Source of the DNA: Deltaproteobacteria bacterium
GTDB lineage: Bacteria > Myxococcota_A > Polyangia > Haliangiales > JADYYK01
Assembly (NCBI GenBank): GCA_020853705.1
Contig: JADYYK010000240.1
Span: 1 to 47,892, forward strand
Reading direction: 5' to 3'
Length of the DNA: 47,892 bases
Shown here: positions 19,289 through 28,900 of the stretch, piece by piece
How the letters are laid out: every line of letters starts with the position of its first letter
How positions within the stretch are numbered: the first letter of the stretch is position 1
Position numbers and translations under genes: made by a program
Notes under the pieces: model-generated
Database searches by the model: none
What the model was told of the DNA's origin: nothing
What the model saw: the letters and a program-made list of their open reading frames with translations, nothing else

Positions 19289-20358
19289 TGGCGCCCATCT
19301 TCCGCCAGCTGCTCGATCCGCGCTCGTCGACCTGGACCTACCTGCTGGCCAGCCGGGACACCCGCGAGGCCGTCCTCATCGATCCCGTGTTCGAGCAGTT
19401 CGCGCGCGACGCCGCGCTGCTGGCCGAGCTCGAGCTACGCCTCGTCTACACCCTTGAGACCCACGTGCACGCCGACCATGTCACCTCGGCCTGGCTGTGC
19501 AAGCAGCGCCTGGGCAGCCGCATCGGGGTCGCCGCCGCCGCCGGCGCGACCGGCGCCGACCTCGAGGTCCGGCCCGGTGACGTCATCCGCTTCGGCGCCG
19601 AGGCGCTCGAGGTCCGCGCCACGCCCGGCCACACCAATGGCTGCGTCACCTATGTCAGCGCGGATCACCTGATGGCCTTCACCGGTGACGCGCTGCTGGT
19701 GCGCGCCGCCGGGCGCACCGACTTCCAGCAGGGCGACGCGCACCTTCTGTATCGCTCGGTGCACCAGCAGATCTTCACGCTGCCCGACGACTGCATGGTC
19801 TACCCGGCGCACGACTACCAGGGCCGCACCGCCACCAGCGTCGGCGAGGAGCGCCGCCACAACCCGCGCCTCGGCGGCACCCGCAGCGAGACCGACTTCG
19901 TGGGCTTCTCGTCCAACCTGGACCTGCCGCACCCCAAGCAGCTCGAGGTCGCGGTGCCCGCCAACCAGCGCTGTGGTCGCCCCGAGGTCGAGCCCGCGCC
20001 CGACGCCACCTGGGGCCCGGTCACGCGCAGCTTCGCCGGGGTGCCCTCGATCGATCCGCTGTGGCTGGAGGAGCATCGCGCCGAGGTCCTGCTGCTCGAT
20101 GTGCGCGAGGCCGCCGAGCTGCATGGCGAGCTCGGCCACATCGATGGCGCCGTGCACATCCCGCTCGGCCAGCTGCGCGCCCGCGCCGCCAGCTTGCCGA
20201 CCACGCGGCCCATCGTCGCGGTGTGCCGCTCTGGCGGGCGCTCGGCGCAGGCCTGCACCATCCTGGCGGCGGCCGGGCTGACCCAGCTCGCCAACCTGAG
20301 CGGCGGCATGGTCGAGTGGCGCAGCCTGGGCTTGCCCGTGGCCGACGCCGCGCCCTGA
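19288..20358 (+). CDS. Persulfide dioxygenase-rhodanese fusion (ETHE1-like)
   Basis: The 356-residue enzyme has an N-terminal metallo-beta-lactamase fold of the ETHE1/persulfide dioxygenase class. Its metal ligands are HVHADH at ~59-64, ATPGHTNGC at ~113 and FTGDALL, with FQQGDA and VYPAHDYQG. It oxidises glutathione persulfide to sulfite. A C-terminal rhodanese domain (~245-350) has LLLDVREAAE and the active-site loop VCRSGGRSAQA with catalytic Cys ~313, which can move sulfane sulfur between persulfide and thiosulfate. Fusions of these two activities are known (for example CstB-like and BpPRF-type enzymes) and serve sulfide detoxification. The gene is coupled to an upstream small membrane protein. 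No CsoR/CstR-type regulator is seen nearby. Confidence 0.9.
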   Translation: MAPIFRQLLDPRSSTWTYLLASRDTREAVLIDPVFEQFARDAALLAELELRLVYTLETHVHADHVTSAWLCKQRLGSRIGVAAAAGATGADLEVRPGDVIRFGAEALEVRATPGHTNGCVTYVSADHLMAFTGDALLVRAAGRTDFQQGDAHLLYRSVHQQIFTLPDDCMVYPAHDYQGRTATSVGEERRHNPRLGGTRSETDFVGFSSNLDLPHPKQLEVAVPANQRCGRPEVEPAPDATWGPVTRSFAGVPSIDPLWLEEHRAEVLLLDVREAAELHGELGHIDGAVHIPLGQLRARAASLPTTRPIVAVCRSGGRSAQACTILAAAGLTQLANLSGGMVEWRSLGLPVADAAP

Positions 20359-20436
20359 GCATCCGTTCAAGGCGCCGGCTGGCAGAACCAAAGGCCACTG
20401 TTGTCACCCCCGCGGATCGTGTAAGGATTCCGCCCC

Positions 20437-21861
20437 ATGCGGCGCTTTGTCCTCAGCACGATCACCTGGGCCGTCGCCGCCAGCGCGGCCCTGGCACCTG
20501 CAGCCAGCGCGGCGCCACGCAGCGCGGCGACTCCAGCAGTGCCAGCAGTGGAGGAGGCGCTGAGCCCCTGGGTGCCGGTGCGGCTGGATCTCGCGCGCCC
20601 CACCGGCGTGTGCAGCCACGGCGGCAAGCTGTGGGTCGCCGGCGCGGGCGGTCAGCTGCGCGTCAGCCAGGATCGCGGCGCCAGCTTCGAGCGGGTGTCG
20701 ACCGGCGCGCGCGTCGAGCTGTTCGACGTCCACGCGGGTGACGGCCTCATCGTCGCGGTCGGCGACGGCGGCACCATCCGGGTCAGCCATGACGACGGCG
20801 CCAGCTGGAAGGCCCCGAGCAGCAACACCGAGGCGTGGCTGGACGCGGTGTGGGGGCCGCCGGGCAGCGATGAGGTCTTCGCGGTCGGTGACGCCGGCAC
20901 CATCGTGCGCTCGCTGGATCGCGGCCTGAGCTGGGAGGTCGTGCACCAGGGCAGCGCCGAGGACGCGCTGGCCGACGTCTGGGGCATCGGCGGGGTGGTG
21001 TTCGCGGTCGGGCAGCGCGGCAGCATCCTGCGCAGCGCCGATCACGGCAAGAGCTGGTCGGTGGTGCCGTCGCGCGTCGGCGTCATGCTGCACGCGGTGT
21101 GGGGCCCGTCGGCCAAGCAGATCTATGTCGCCGGCAACGATCGTCTGCTGCTGTCGAAGGACGGCGGGCGCACCTTCCGCGCCACCGGCCGTCCCCCCGG
21201 CGAGGTCGCGCTGAGCGCCCTCATCGGCCAGGGCAAGTCGCTGTGGCTGGCCGGCGCGGGCGGCGAGGTCTGGCGCAGCGAGGGCGGCAAGAAGTGGACG
21301 ATGGAGCGTGACACCGCGGGCGCCGACGTCATCTCGCTGGCCACGCTGGGCAGCGAGGTCTTCGCCATCCAGGAGGGCGGCGGGCTGATGCGCCGCCTGG
21401 AGGCCGCCGGTGACTGTGTCGACTGGGCGCCGCTGCCGCCGCTGGCCAGCTGCGAGCTGGTGCAGCCGCGCGTCGCGACCGGCTCGCAGTGCCCGGGCAC
21501 GCCGGGCAGCGCCGCGCTGACCATCGGTCTGCCGCCGGCGAAGTCGACCGAGCCGCTCCGGCGCACCATCGTCGGCACCCACCAGCTGCTGCGCTACCGC
21601 TGCGCCAGCCCGGCCAAGATCGACGACGTGCACACGCGCCTGGAGCGCGCCGGCTTCCGCACCGAGCACGCCTCGCGCGTCGCGCTGACCGCCTCCAAGG
21701 CCGCCACCTGGGCCGAGGTGCGCACCACCGCGACCGGCTACGACGTCGAGGTGGTGGTCGAGTCGGCGCGGAAGCCGGCGCCCAAGGCGCGCCCGGCGAC
21801 CAAGACCTCGAGCAGCGGCGGCGGCGCCCCCGCGCCGGTGGCCTCGGCGCCGTCGAGCTAG
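20437..21861 (+). CDS. Secreted YCF48/BNR-type beta-propeller protein
   Basis: The 474-residue protein has a signal peptide (MRRFVLSTITWAVAASAALA to PAASAAPRS). About seven blades follow, with the recurring pattern W-x-A-V-W-G ... VGDAGTIVRSLDRGLSWEVV: for example LDAVWGPPGSDEVFAVGDAG, LADVWGIGGVVFAVGQRGSI and LHAVWGPSAKQIYVAGNDRL. This is the YCF48/photosystem-II-stability or BNR-like propeller common in secreted myxobacterial proteins. A C-terminal ~90-residue domain (VDDVHTRLERAGFRTEHAS-like) and a Lys/Pro/Ser-rich tail end it. AAGGAT lies 8 nt before the ATG. A short tandem-repeat tract follows the gene. Molecular role unknown; a surface or periplasmic scaffold is likely. Confidence 0.82.
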   Translation: MRRFVLSTITWAVAASAALAPAASAAPRSAATPAVPAVEEALSPWVPVRLDLARPTGVCSHGGKLWVAGAGGQLRVSQDRGASFERVSTGARVELFDVHAGDGLIVAVGDGGTIRVSHDDGASWKAPSSNTEAWLDAVWGPPGSDEVFAVGDAGTIVRSLDRGLSWEVVHQGSAEDALADVWGIGGVVFAVGQRGSILRSADHGKSWSVVPSRVGVMLHAVWGPSAKQIYVAGNDRLLLSKDGGRTFRATGRPPGEVALSALIGQGKSLWLAGAGGEVWRSEGGKKWTMERDTAGADVISLATLGSEVFAIQEGGGLMRRLEAAGDCVDWAPLPPLASCELVQPRVATGSQCPGTPGSAALTIGLPPAKSTEPLRRTIVGTHQLLRYRCASPAKIDDVHTRLERAGFRTEHASRVALTASKAATWAEVRTTATGYDVEVVVESARKPAPKARPATKTSSSGGGAPAPVASAPSS

Positions 21862-21925
21862 GGCGAGCGAGGGGCGAGCGAGGGGCGGGCGAGGGCCGGG
21901 CGAGGGCGAGCGAGGGGTGCGCGAG
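21862..21925. repeat. GCGAGCGAGGG-like tandem repeat tract
   Basis: Downstream of the propeller gene the sequence cycles through GGGCGAGCGAGGGGCGAGCG and its variants for ~60 bp. The rest of the 152-bp gap to 22014 shows only a small GAGCTCCGAGCTC-type dyad. No gene is seen. Confidence 0.6.
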
Positions 21926-22013
21926 GGTTCGTCAAGGCCGGGCCTCGATTCAATCCGGGGTAGCTGAGAGGTGACGAATCGTCAGAGCTCCGAGCTCGGC
22001 CCCGTCAGCTAGG

Positions 22014-22451
22014 TCAGCCGCGCGCCTGGGCCGGGCTGGCATGCACCGGCCACGGCGTCGCCCTTGGCCCCGCCTGCCAGTTGTCGTGGCGACCATCCCA
22101 GTACATCAGCTTCACCTCCGCGGTGTCGATGTCATCGATGGTGGTCAGGTTGACCGAGACCCAGGCGCCGCCCATCTCCTCGAGGTAGCCGGCGCCGTAG
22201 ACCGAGACGCCGCAGACCTTGCAGAAGTAGCGCTTGCCGACCTTGTGGCCCCACTCGTACGCGGTCGCGCTGGCCTCGCCCTGCAAGAGCTCGAAGGCCG
22301 CCGGCTTGACCAGCGCGCCGATGCTGGCGAGCTTGCCGCAGATGGTGCAGTTGCAGCGGGTGCCCGCGCTGGCGTCGAGCTCGACCCGGTAGCGCACCGC
22401 GCCGCAGTGACATCCACCCTGATGCGTCTTCACGTGCTTGCTGTCGTTCAT
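22014..22451 (-). CDS. GFA/CENP-V family zinc protein
   Basis: The 145-residue protein carries the GFA fold zinc ligands: GGCHCGAVRYRV near residue 13, CNCTICGKLASIG at ~34, and YFCKVCGVSVYG at ~75. The family is named after glutathione-dependent formaldehyde-activating enzyme, but most members have no proven activity. AAGGAGG lies 7 nt upstream of the ATG, a strong ribosome site. It is divergent from the ABC operon; the intergenic region has a TGACAG-CCTT-CTGTCA dyad. Family assignment is firm; the substrate is unknown. Confidence 0.88.
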   Translation of the reverse strand: MNDSKHVKTHQGGCHCGAVRYRVELDASAGTRCNCTICGKLASIGALVKPAAFELLQGEASATAYEWGHKVGKRYFCKVCGVSVYGAGYLEEMGGAWVSVNLTTIDDIDTAEVKLMYWDGRHDNWQAGPRATPWPVHASPAQARG

Positions 22452-22492
22452 GGCTGGCCTCCTTGAATGAGGTCCACTCTGCCAGCATGAAA

Positions 22493-22508
22493 TGACAGCC
22501 TTCTGTCA
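22493..22508. promoter_or_regulatory. Inverted repeat in GFA/ABC divergent promoter
   Basis: TGACAG (22493-22498), spacer CCTT, CTGTCA (22503-22508) gives perfect 6-bp arms. TTGACT (22512-22517) just downstream could be a -35 element toward the ABC operon, but no good -10 is at the expected distance. Possible operator for one or both genes. Confidence 0.4.
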
Positions 22509-22557
22509 GGTTTGACTCAGGTGTGGCGGCGGGCCGCCGGGATGCTAGGTTTGCAGC

Positions 22558-23373
22558 TTGTCCCTGGTCAGCCTCAAGAAAATCAACAAGTTCTACAAGG
22601 TCGGCGCCCACGCGCTGCATGTCCTGCGCGACGTCGACGTGGACATCGCCGAAGGCGAGATGGTGTCGATCATGGGCAGCTCGGGCTCGGGCAAGTCGAC
22701 CCTGCTCAACGTGCTCGGCATCCTGGACGCCTATGACTCGGGCGAGTACCTGCTGGACGGCACGCCGATCCGTGGCCTCAGCGAGCGGCGCGCCGCGCAG
22801 TACCGCAACAAGTTCATCGGCTTCGTGTTCCAGTCCTTCAACCTGCTGCCGTTCAAGACCGCGCTCGAGAACGTGGCGCTGCCGCTGTACTACCAGGGCA
22901 TCACGCGGCGCCGGCGCAACAAGCTGGCGGCGCAGTACCTCGAGAAAGTCGGCCTGCTGGAGTGGTCCGAGCACCGCCCCAGCGAGCTGTCGGGAGGTCA
23001 GAAGCAGCGCGTCGCCATCGCGCGCTCGCTGATCACGCAGCCGCGGCTGATCCTGGCCGACGAGCCGACCGGCGCGCTCGACAGCGAGACCAGCCACCAG
23101 ATCATGGATCTGCTGGCGGAGATCCACGCCGGCGGCATCACGGTGGTGGTGGTGACGCACGAGGCCGACGTGGCGGCGCGGACGCAGCGCATCATCCGGC
23201 TGCGTGACGGCAAGATCGCGACCGAGGCGGCGAGCACGAGTCCGACCCCGAGTACGAGTACGAGTACGAGTCCGAGTCCGAGTCCGAGTCCGAGTCCGAG
23301 TACGAGCACGAGCACGAGCACGAGTACGAGTACGAGTACGAGCCCGAGCCCGGGCAGCGAGCAGGCCGGCTGA
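22558..23373 (+). CDS. MacB/LolD-type ABC transporter ATPase with Ser/Thr/Pro repeat tail
   Basis: The first ~225 of 271 residues form a complete ABC domain: Walker A GSSGSGKST (~41-49), Q-loop FVFQSFNLLPF, signature LSGGQKQRVAIARSL, Walker B LILADEPTGALD and the switch His in VVVVTHEAD. It pairs with the two permeases that follow and powers efflux or lipoprotein extrusion by a mechanotransmission mechanism. TTG 22558 is the only available start because an in-frame TAG lies at 22546. The last ~40 residues are (S-P/S-T)n repeats encoded by a GAGNNC hexanucleotide array, unlike normal family members, which end after the ABC fold. The stop overlaps the first permease ATG (TGATG). Confidence 0.9.
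   Translation: MSLVSLKKINKFYKVGAHALHVLRDVDVDIAEGEMVSIMGSSGSGKSTLLNVLGILDAYDSGEYLLDGTPIRGLSERRAAQYRNKFIGFVFQSFNLLPFKTALENVALPLYYQGITRRRRNKLAAQYLEKVGLLEWSEHRPSELSGGQKQRVAIARSLITQPRLILADEPTGALDSETSHQIMDLLAEIHAGGITVVVVTHEADVAARTQRIIRLRDGKIATEAASTSPTPSTSTSTSPSPSPSPSPSTSTSTSTSTSTSTSPSPGSEQAG
23232..23352. repeat. GAGTAC/GAGTCC/GAGCAC hexanucleotide array inside the ABC ATPase gene
   Basis: About twenty near-identical 6-bp units (GAG followed by TAC, TCC, CAC or CCC) encode the Ser-Pro/Ser-Thr tail. The unit length is a multiple of three, so copy-number change would lengthen or shorten the tail without a frameshift. A related GAGCAC array lies at 27160-27228, at the other end of the same operon. 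Confidence 0.85.
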
Positions 23374-24617
23374 TGTTCTCGCTCGACCGCTGGCAGGAGA
23401 TCCTGGGCACGCTGTGGCGCAACAAGCTGCGCTCGGCGCTGACCGCGCTGTCGATGGCGTGGGGGATCTTCATGCTGGTGGTGCTGCTGGGCCTGGGCAA
23501 CGGCCTGCAGGCCGGCGTCGAGCACGGCTTCGCGGACGACGCCACCAACAGCATCTGGCTGTTCGCCGGGCAGACCTCGCGCCCGCACAAGGGGCTGCCC
23601 ATCGGGCGCCGCGTGGTGCTGGCCAACCGCGACGTCGGCAAGGTCGACGCGCTGCCCGCCGTCGATCACATCACCGGCCGCTACTTCGCGCGCGGCGGCA
23701 TGTTCGGCGGCGAGATCACCATCCGCGCCGGCGCCAAGGCGCAGCCGTTCGACGTGCGCGCGGTGCACCCCGGCCACCTGTACCTGGAAAAGACGCTGAT
23801 GAAGGCGGGCCGCTACCTCAACGACACCGACGTCGCCGAGCGCCGCAAGGTCGTGGTCATCGGCCTGCCGGTGGCCGCCTTCCTGTTCGGCCCCGCCAAC
23901 GCCATCGGGCGCTGGGTCGAGATCAACAAGGTCGCCTTCCAGGTCGTCGGCCTGTTCGACGACGAGGGCGGCGAGGGCGAGCAGAAGAAGGCCTACATCC
24001 CCATCACCACGGCGCAGGCCGCCTTCAACGGCGCCGACCGCGTCAACATGCTGATGTTCACCGTCGGCAACGCCGGTGTCGCCGAGTCCAAGGCCATCGC
24101 CGCCGAGGCCACCGCGCTGCTGGCCGAGGCGCACGACTTCTCGCCCGACGATCCGCAGGCGCTGCGCGTGCGCAACAACGTCGAGAACTTCCAGACCTTC
24201 ATGCAGATCTTCTCGATGATCGATCTGGTGATGGGCCTGATGGGCGTGCTGGCCATCGTGGCCGGCGTCATCGGGGTCTCGAACATCATGATGATCGTGG
24301 TGCGCGAGCGCACCAAGGAGATCGGCATCCGCAAGGCGCTGGGCGCCACGCCGGCCAACATCGTGGGCTCGATCGTGCAGGAGGCCGTGGTGCTGACGGC
24401 CTCGGCGGGCTACCTCGGGCTGGTCGCGGGCGTCGGCCTGCTCCAGCTGATCGAGCGCGCGCTGCCCCCGAACGAGATGTTCGGGCCGCCGCGGGTCGAC
24501 CTGGGGATCGCGCTGGGGGCGACCGTGGTGCTGGTGGTGGCGGGCGCGCTGGCGGGCTTCTTCCCGGCGCTGGCGGCGGCGCGGGTCAACCCCATCGTCG
24601 CGCTGCGGGACGAGTAG
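23373..24617 (+). CDS. MacB-like ABC permease 1
   Basis: The 414-residue protein has the MacB/FtsX layout: an N-terminal transmembrane helix (LTALSMAWGIFMLVVLLGLG, ~25-45), a ~220-residue periplasmic domain (MacB_PCD), then three C-terminal helices around 275-300, 325-355 and 372-400. The FtsX-domain signature VVRERTKEIGIRKALGATPA is present. It ends VNPIVALRDE, the usual MacB C terminus. It starts within the ATPase stop codon and is followed 2 bp later by permease 2. Having two distinct permeases with one ATPase suggests a heterodimeric transporter. Substrate unknown; candidates are peptides, lipids or lipoproteins. Confidence 0.9.
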   Translation: MFSLDRWQEILGTLWRNKLRSALTALSMAWGIFMLVVLLGLGNGLQAGVEHGFADDATNSIWLFAGQTSRPHKGLPIGRRVVLANRDVGKVDALPAVDHITGRYFARGGMFGGEITIRAGAKAQPFDVRAVHPGHLYLEKTLMKAGRYLNDTDVAERRKVVVIGLPVAAFLFGPANAIGRWVEINKVAFQVVGLFDDEGGEGEQKKAYIPITTAQAAFNGADRVNMLMFTVGNAGVAESKAIAAEATALLAEAHDFSPDDPQALRVRNNVENFQTFMQIFSMIDLVMGLMGVLAIVAGVIGVSNIMMIVVRERTKEIGIRKALGATPANIVGSIVQEAVVLTASAGYLGLVAGVGLLQLIERALPPNEMFGPPRVDLGIALGATVVLVVAGALAGFFPALAAARVNPIVALRDE

Positions 24618-24619
24618 CG

Positions 24620-25876
24620 ATGATCGATCTCGACTCCTGGCAGGAGATCTTCGCGACGCTGCGCAAGAACCGGCTGCGCACCGCGCTCACCGGGCTCGGC
24701 GTGTTCCTGGGCATCCTGATCCTGATGGCCATGATCGGCTTCGGCAGCTCGCTGGAGTCGGGCGTCAAGAAGAGCATGACGGGCTTCGCCACCAACGCGG
24801 TCTTCGTGTGGGGCCAGCGCACCAGCGTGCCGTATGCCGGGCTGCCGATGGGGCGGCGCATCGACTATGACAACAAGGACGTCGCCGCGCTGCGCCGCCT
24901 CGACGCGGTCGACCTGCTGGCGCCGCGCAACCAGCTGGGCGGCTTTCGCGGCGGCGCCACCGCGAAGTACCGCGGCAAGACCGCCAGCGCACAGGTCTCG
25001 GGCGACAACCCCGACTTTCAGTATGTCCAGCAGCCCGTGATGAAGGCCGGGCGCTTCATCGACGACCTCGACATCACCGAGCGGCGCAAGGTCTGTGTCA
25101 TCGGCACCGGGATCTACGACGAGCTGTTCCCCAAGGGCGCCGACCCCATCGGGCAGTACCTCGAGATCAAGGGCGTCTACTTCCAGGTCATCGGGCTGTT
25201 CGGCACCCGGCAGACCGGGGCCCAGGCCGACCGCACGCTGAGCACCATCCACATCCCGTTCTCCACCTTCCAGCAGGCATTCCACTACGGCGATCGCGTG
25301 GGCTGGTTCGCCATCACCGGCAAGCCCGGCGTCTCGGCGGCCGAGCTGGAGCGCCAGATCAGGCAGCTGCTGGCGCAGAACCACAAGATCTCGCCCGACG
25401 ACGAGCTGGCCATCGGGTCGTGGAACGCCGGCAAGGAGTTCAACAAGATGAACTCCATGTTCATGGCCATCAACCTGGTGCTCGGCTTCGCGGGGCTGAT
25501 GACCCTGGCGGCCAGCGTGGTCGGGGTCTCCAACATCATGCTGATCAGCGTGCGCGAGCGCACCAAGGAGCTCGGCGTGCGCAAGGCGCTGGGCGCCACG
25601 CCGACCGCCATCGTGCGCATGATCGTGTCGGAGTCGATCGTGCTGACCATGATCGCGGGCTACCTGGGGCTGGTCATGGGGGTGGCGGGGCTGGAGGTGT
25701 GGAACTGGCTGCTGCCCCGGCTGGGCAGCGACGTGCCGCTGGGGCCGGCGGTGGTCGGCCTGGGCACCGCGGTGGCGGCCGGCGTGGTGCTGGTGCTGTT
25801 CGGTGCGCTGGCCGGGGTCATCCCGGCCTACCACGCCGCGAAGATTCAACCTGTCGAAGCGCTGCGGACCGAGTGA
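24620..25876 (+). CDS. MacB-like ABC permease 2
   Basis: The 418-residue permease is clearly paralogous to the preceding one (shared opening DSWQEIFATLRKNRLRTALT, signature SVRERTKELGVRKALGATPT, C terminus IQPVEALRTE). Its first helix reads GLGVFLGILILMAMIGFGSS. The periplasmic domain differs substantially (NAVFVWGQRTSVPYAGLPMG, FSTFQQAFHYGDRVGWFAIT), so the pair probably forms an asymmetric periplasmic stalk. ATG 24620 lies 2 bp after the upstream stop. The adaptor gene follows 18 bp downstream. Confidence 0.9.
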   Translation: MIDLDSWQEIFATLRKNRLRTALTGLGVFLGILILMAMIGFGSSLESGVKKSMTGFATNAVFVWGQRTSVPYAGLPMGRRIDYDNKDVAALRRLDAVDLLAPRNQLGGFRGGATAKYRGKTASAQVSGDNPDFQYVQQPVMKAGRFIDDLDITERRKVCVIGTGIYDELFPKGADPIGQYLEIKGVYFQVIGLFGTRQTGAQADRTLSTIHIPFSTFQQAFHYGDRVGWFAITGKPGVSAAELERQIRQLLAQNHKISPDDELAIGSWNAGKEFNKMNSMFMAINLVLGFAGLMTLAASVVGVSNIMLISVRERTKELGVRKALGATPTAIVRMIVSESIVLTMIAGYLGLVMGVAGLEVWNWLLPRLGSDVPLGPAVVGLGTAVAAGVVLVLFGALAGVIPAYHAAKIQPVEALRTE

Positions 25877-25894
25877 CGGAGTAGGAGCTCGCTG

Positions 25895-27040
25895 ATGAAG
25901 CGTCTGGTCGGGATCGTGATGATCGTGCTGTTCGTGGCCGCGGTGGGCGGCACGTTCTGGTTCTTGTGGTCGAAGTCGCGCAAGCGGCCGGTGGTCTTCG
26001 CGACCGAGAAGCCGGCGGTGCAGGACATCGTCAAGAAGACGGTGGCGACGGGGTCGATCGTTCCGCGCCGCGAGGTCGAGATCAAGCCGCGGGTGTCGGG
26101 CGTGATCGGCGAGCTGTTCGTGGTGCCCAACACCGTGGTCAAGAGCGGCGACAAGATCGCCAAGATCCAGATCGTGCCCAACGCCGTCAGCCTGAACAAC
26201 GCCTCGGCGGCGGTCAGCACCGCGCGCATCGCGCTGGACAACGTGCGCCGCGAGCTGACCGCGGCCGAGACCCTGGCCAAGCAGGGCGTGGCCTCCAGCG
26301 CCGAGGTCGCCAAGTGGAAGAACGAGCTGGCGCTGCGCCAGCAGGATCTCAGCGCGGCGTCGACCAACCTGCAGCTGGTCAAGGAGGGCGCCACCCGCGG
26401 CAACGAGGCGTCGAACATCATGGTGACGTCGACGGTGGACGGCATGGTCATCGACGTGCCGGTCAAGCAGGGCTTCTCGGTGACGGAGTCGAACAACTTC
26501 AACGCCGGGACGACCATCGCGGTGGTCGCCGACATGGGCGACATGATCTTCCAGGGTCAGGTCGACGAGTCGGAGGTCGGCAAGATCGAGCCGCAGATGC
26601 GGCTGGAGATCAAGATCGGCGCGCTGGAGAAGGAGACCTTCACCGGCACGCTGGAGTACATCGCGCCCAAGGGCAAGGAGATCGACGGCGCCATCCAGTT
26701 CGAGATCAAGGCCAAGCTCGATCCCAAGCCCGGGGTGTTCGTGCGCGCCGGCTACTCGGCGAACGCCGACATCGTGCTGGCCCGCGAGCCCCAGGTGCTG
26801 GCCATCCGCGAGGCGCTGCTGCAGTTCGAGGACGGCAAGCCGTTCGTGGAGGTCGAGGTCGGGGCCAAGAAGTTCGAGAAGCGGAAGGTGGAGGTCGGGC
26901 TGTCGGATGGGGTGCATGTGCAGGTCAAGAGCGGGGTGAAGGCGGGGGAGTCGATCAAGGTGCCGGGGAATGCGGGGCCGGCGGCGATGGCGGGCGGCGG
27001 GCCGGGCGGGGCGGGGGCGCGAGGGGCGAGGCGGCGGTAG
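25895..27040 (+). CDS. MacA-like periplasmic adaptor (HlyD/RND-MFP family)
   Basis: The 381-residue protein has an N-terminal membrane anchor (GIVMIVLFVAAVGGTFWFLW). A split lipoyl/barrel-sandwich domain follows (GSIVPRREVEIKPRVSGVIG and TSTVDGMVIDVPVKQGFSVT) around a helical hairpin (~95-160) with an SAEVAKWKNELALRQQDLSA coiled coil. The beta-barrel and membrane-proximal domains contain GDMIFQGQVDESEVGKI. It bridges the MacB-type pump to an outer-membrane channel. No TolC-type gene is next to it, so it may use a channel encoded elsewhere. AGGAG lies 8 nt upstream of the ATG. The C terminus is Gly/Ala/Arg-rich and the following DNA is repetitive. Confidence 0.9.
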   Translation: MKRLVGIVMIVLFVAAVGGTFWFLWSKSRKRPVVFATEKPAVQDIVKKTVATGSIVPRREVEIKPRVSGVIGELFVVPNTVVKSGDKIAKIQIVPNAVSLNNASAAVSTARIALDNVRRELTAAETLAKQGVASSAEVAKWKNELALRQQDLSAASTNLQLVKEGATRGNEASNIMVTSTVDGMVIDVPVKQGFSVTESNNFNAGTTIAVVADMGDMIFQGQVDESEVGKIEPQMRLEIKIGALEKETFTGTLEYIAPKGKEIDGAIQFEIKAKLDPKPGVFVRAGYSANADIVLAREPQVLAIREALLQFEDGKPFVEVEVGAKKFEKRKVEVGLSDGVHVQVKSGVKAGESIKVPGNAGPAAMAGGGPGGAGARGARRR

Positions 27041-28399
<1,359 letters not shown>

Positions 28400-28401
28400 G
28401 G

Positions 28402-28634
28402 TCAGCGCGTCCAGGGCTTGCGAGGGACTCCGCCGAGGTCACGCGCCGCATGGACGACGGCCAGCACCTCGACGAGCCCACGCGTCCACTGCGCGCAAAG
28501 CGCTCGAGCTGTCCGACCGCGGCCACGATTCTTTCCGCGGTGGCTGATGCATACAGTTCGGAGTCGCGGCCGATGTAGTCCACGATGGCCTGGAGGTCGG
28601 CCACCGCCGGCTCGGTCCAGACGATCCTGGTCAT
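28402..28634 (-). pseudogene. ParE/RelE-type toxin, internally deleted
   Basis: From ATG 28634 the frame reads TRIVWTEPAVADLQAIVDYI, then an ERIVAAVGQLERFARSGR segment: the N-terminal half of a ParE-family toxin. After SGR the frame continues in atypical sequence (GSSRCWPSSMRR). The neighbouring frame supplies the family's C terminus, LVEVLAVVHAARDL, ending at TGA 28402-28404. The segment that normally lies between (the region with the conserved R-x-x-x-x-x-S-Y-R-I-x-Y strands, ~25-30 residues) is missing. An out-of-frame internal deletion therefore inactivated the toxin. ATGA overlap with the antitoxin stop is preserved. Confidence 0.75.
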
Positions 28635-28822
28635 CTCGCTCGGACGAAGCGCCGCCTGACCTCATCGTGCGAGACGACCTGCCCGGCGTCGGCTGCTGCG
28701 ACCCCGGTGGAGATCTTCTGACGCACGTAGAGCTCATACATGATGTCGTCCCAGCTCGCCTGGGCGGGCAGCTTCTCGATGAGCTCGAGCGCCTCTTTCT
28801 TTGCCGATCGCGTCCGGGGCAC
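28631..28822 (-). CDS. Antitoxin of ParE-type module
   Basis: The 63-residue protein (PRTRSAKKEALELIEKLPAQ, then ASWDDIMYELYVRQKISTGV, then HDEVRRRFVRAR) matches the small ParD-like/addiction-module antitoxins that pair with ParE/RelE toxins, with the ASWDDIMYELYVRQKI core intact. The GTG start at 28822 is directly preceded by GGGAG, which is very close, so translation initiation is uncertain. Its TGA overlaps the toxin ATG. With the toxin broken, this is an orphan antitoxin that may still block related toxins or simply be decaying. Confidence 0.75.
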   Translation of the reverse strand: MPRTRSAKKEALELIEKLPAQASWDDIMYELYVRQKISTGVAAADAGQVVSHDEVRRRFVRAR

Positions 28823-28850
28823 CTCCCGATGATGGCGCGGTCCCTGGAGG

Positions 28851-28900
28851 CCCGCAACCAGGAATCGAGGCCTGCCCTGCTGGCGACGCGCTTCAGCTGA
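28851..28900 (+). repeat. Right copy of methyltransferase tail (remnant)
   Basis: In the same frame as the methyltransferase end, this stretch reads ARSLEARNQESRPALLATRF then S and stop, compared with PRSVSPRNLALLATRFS at 28399. It differs by a ~12-bp insertion and a few changes. It overlaps the 3' end of the convergent GNAT gene. Confidence 0.75.

Noticed and set aside
23232..23352. CRISPR-like array
   Set aside because: Units are 6 bp, contiguous and coding; there are no spacers of constant length and no cas genes.
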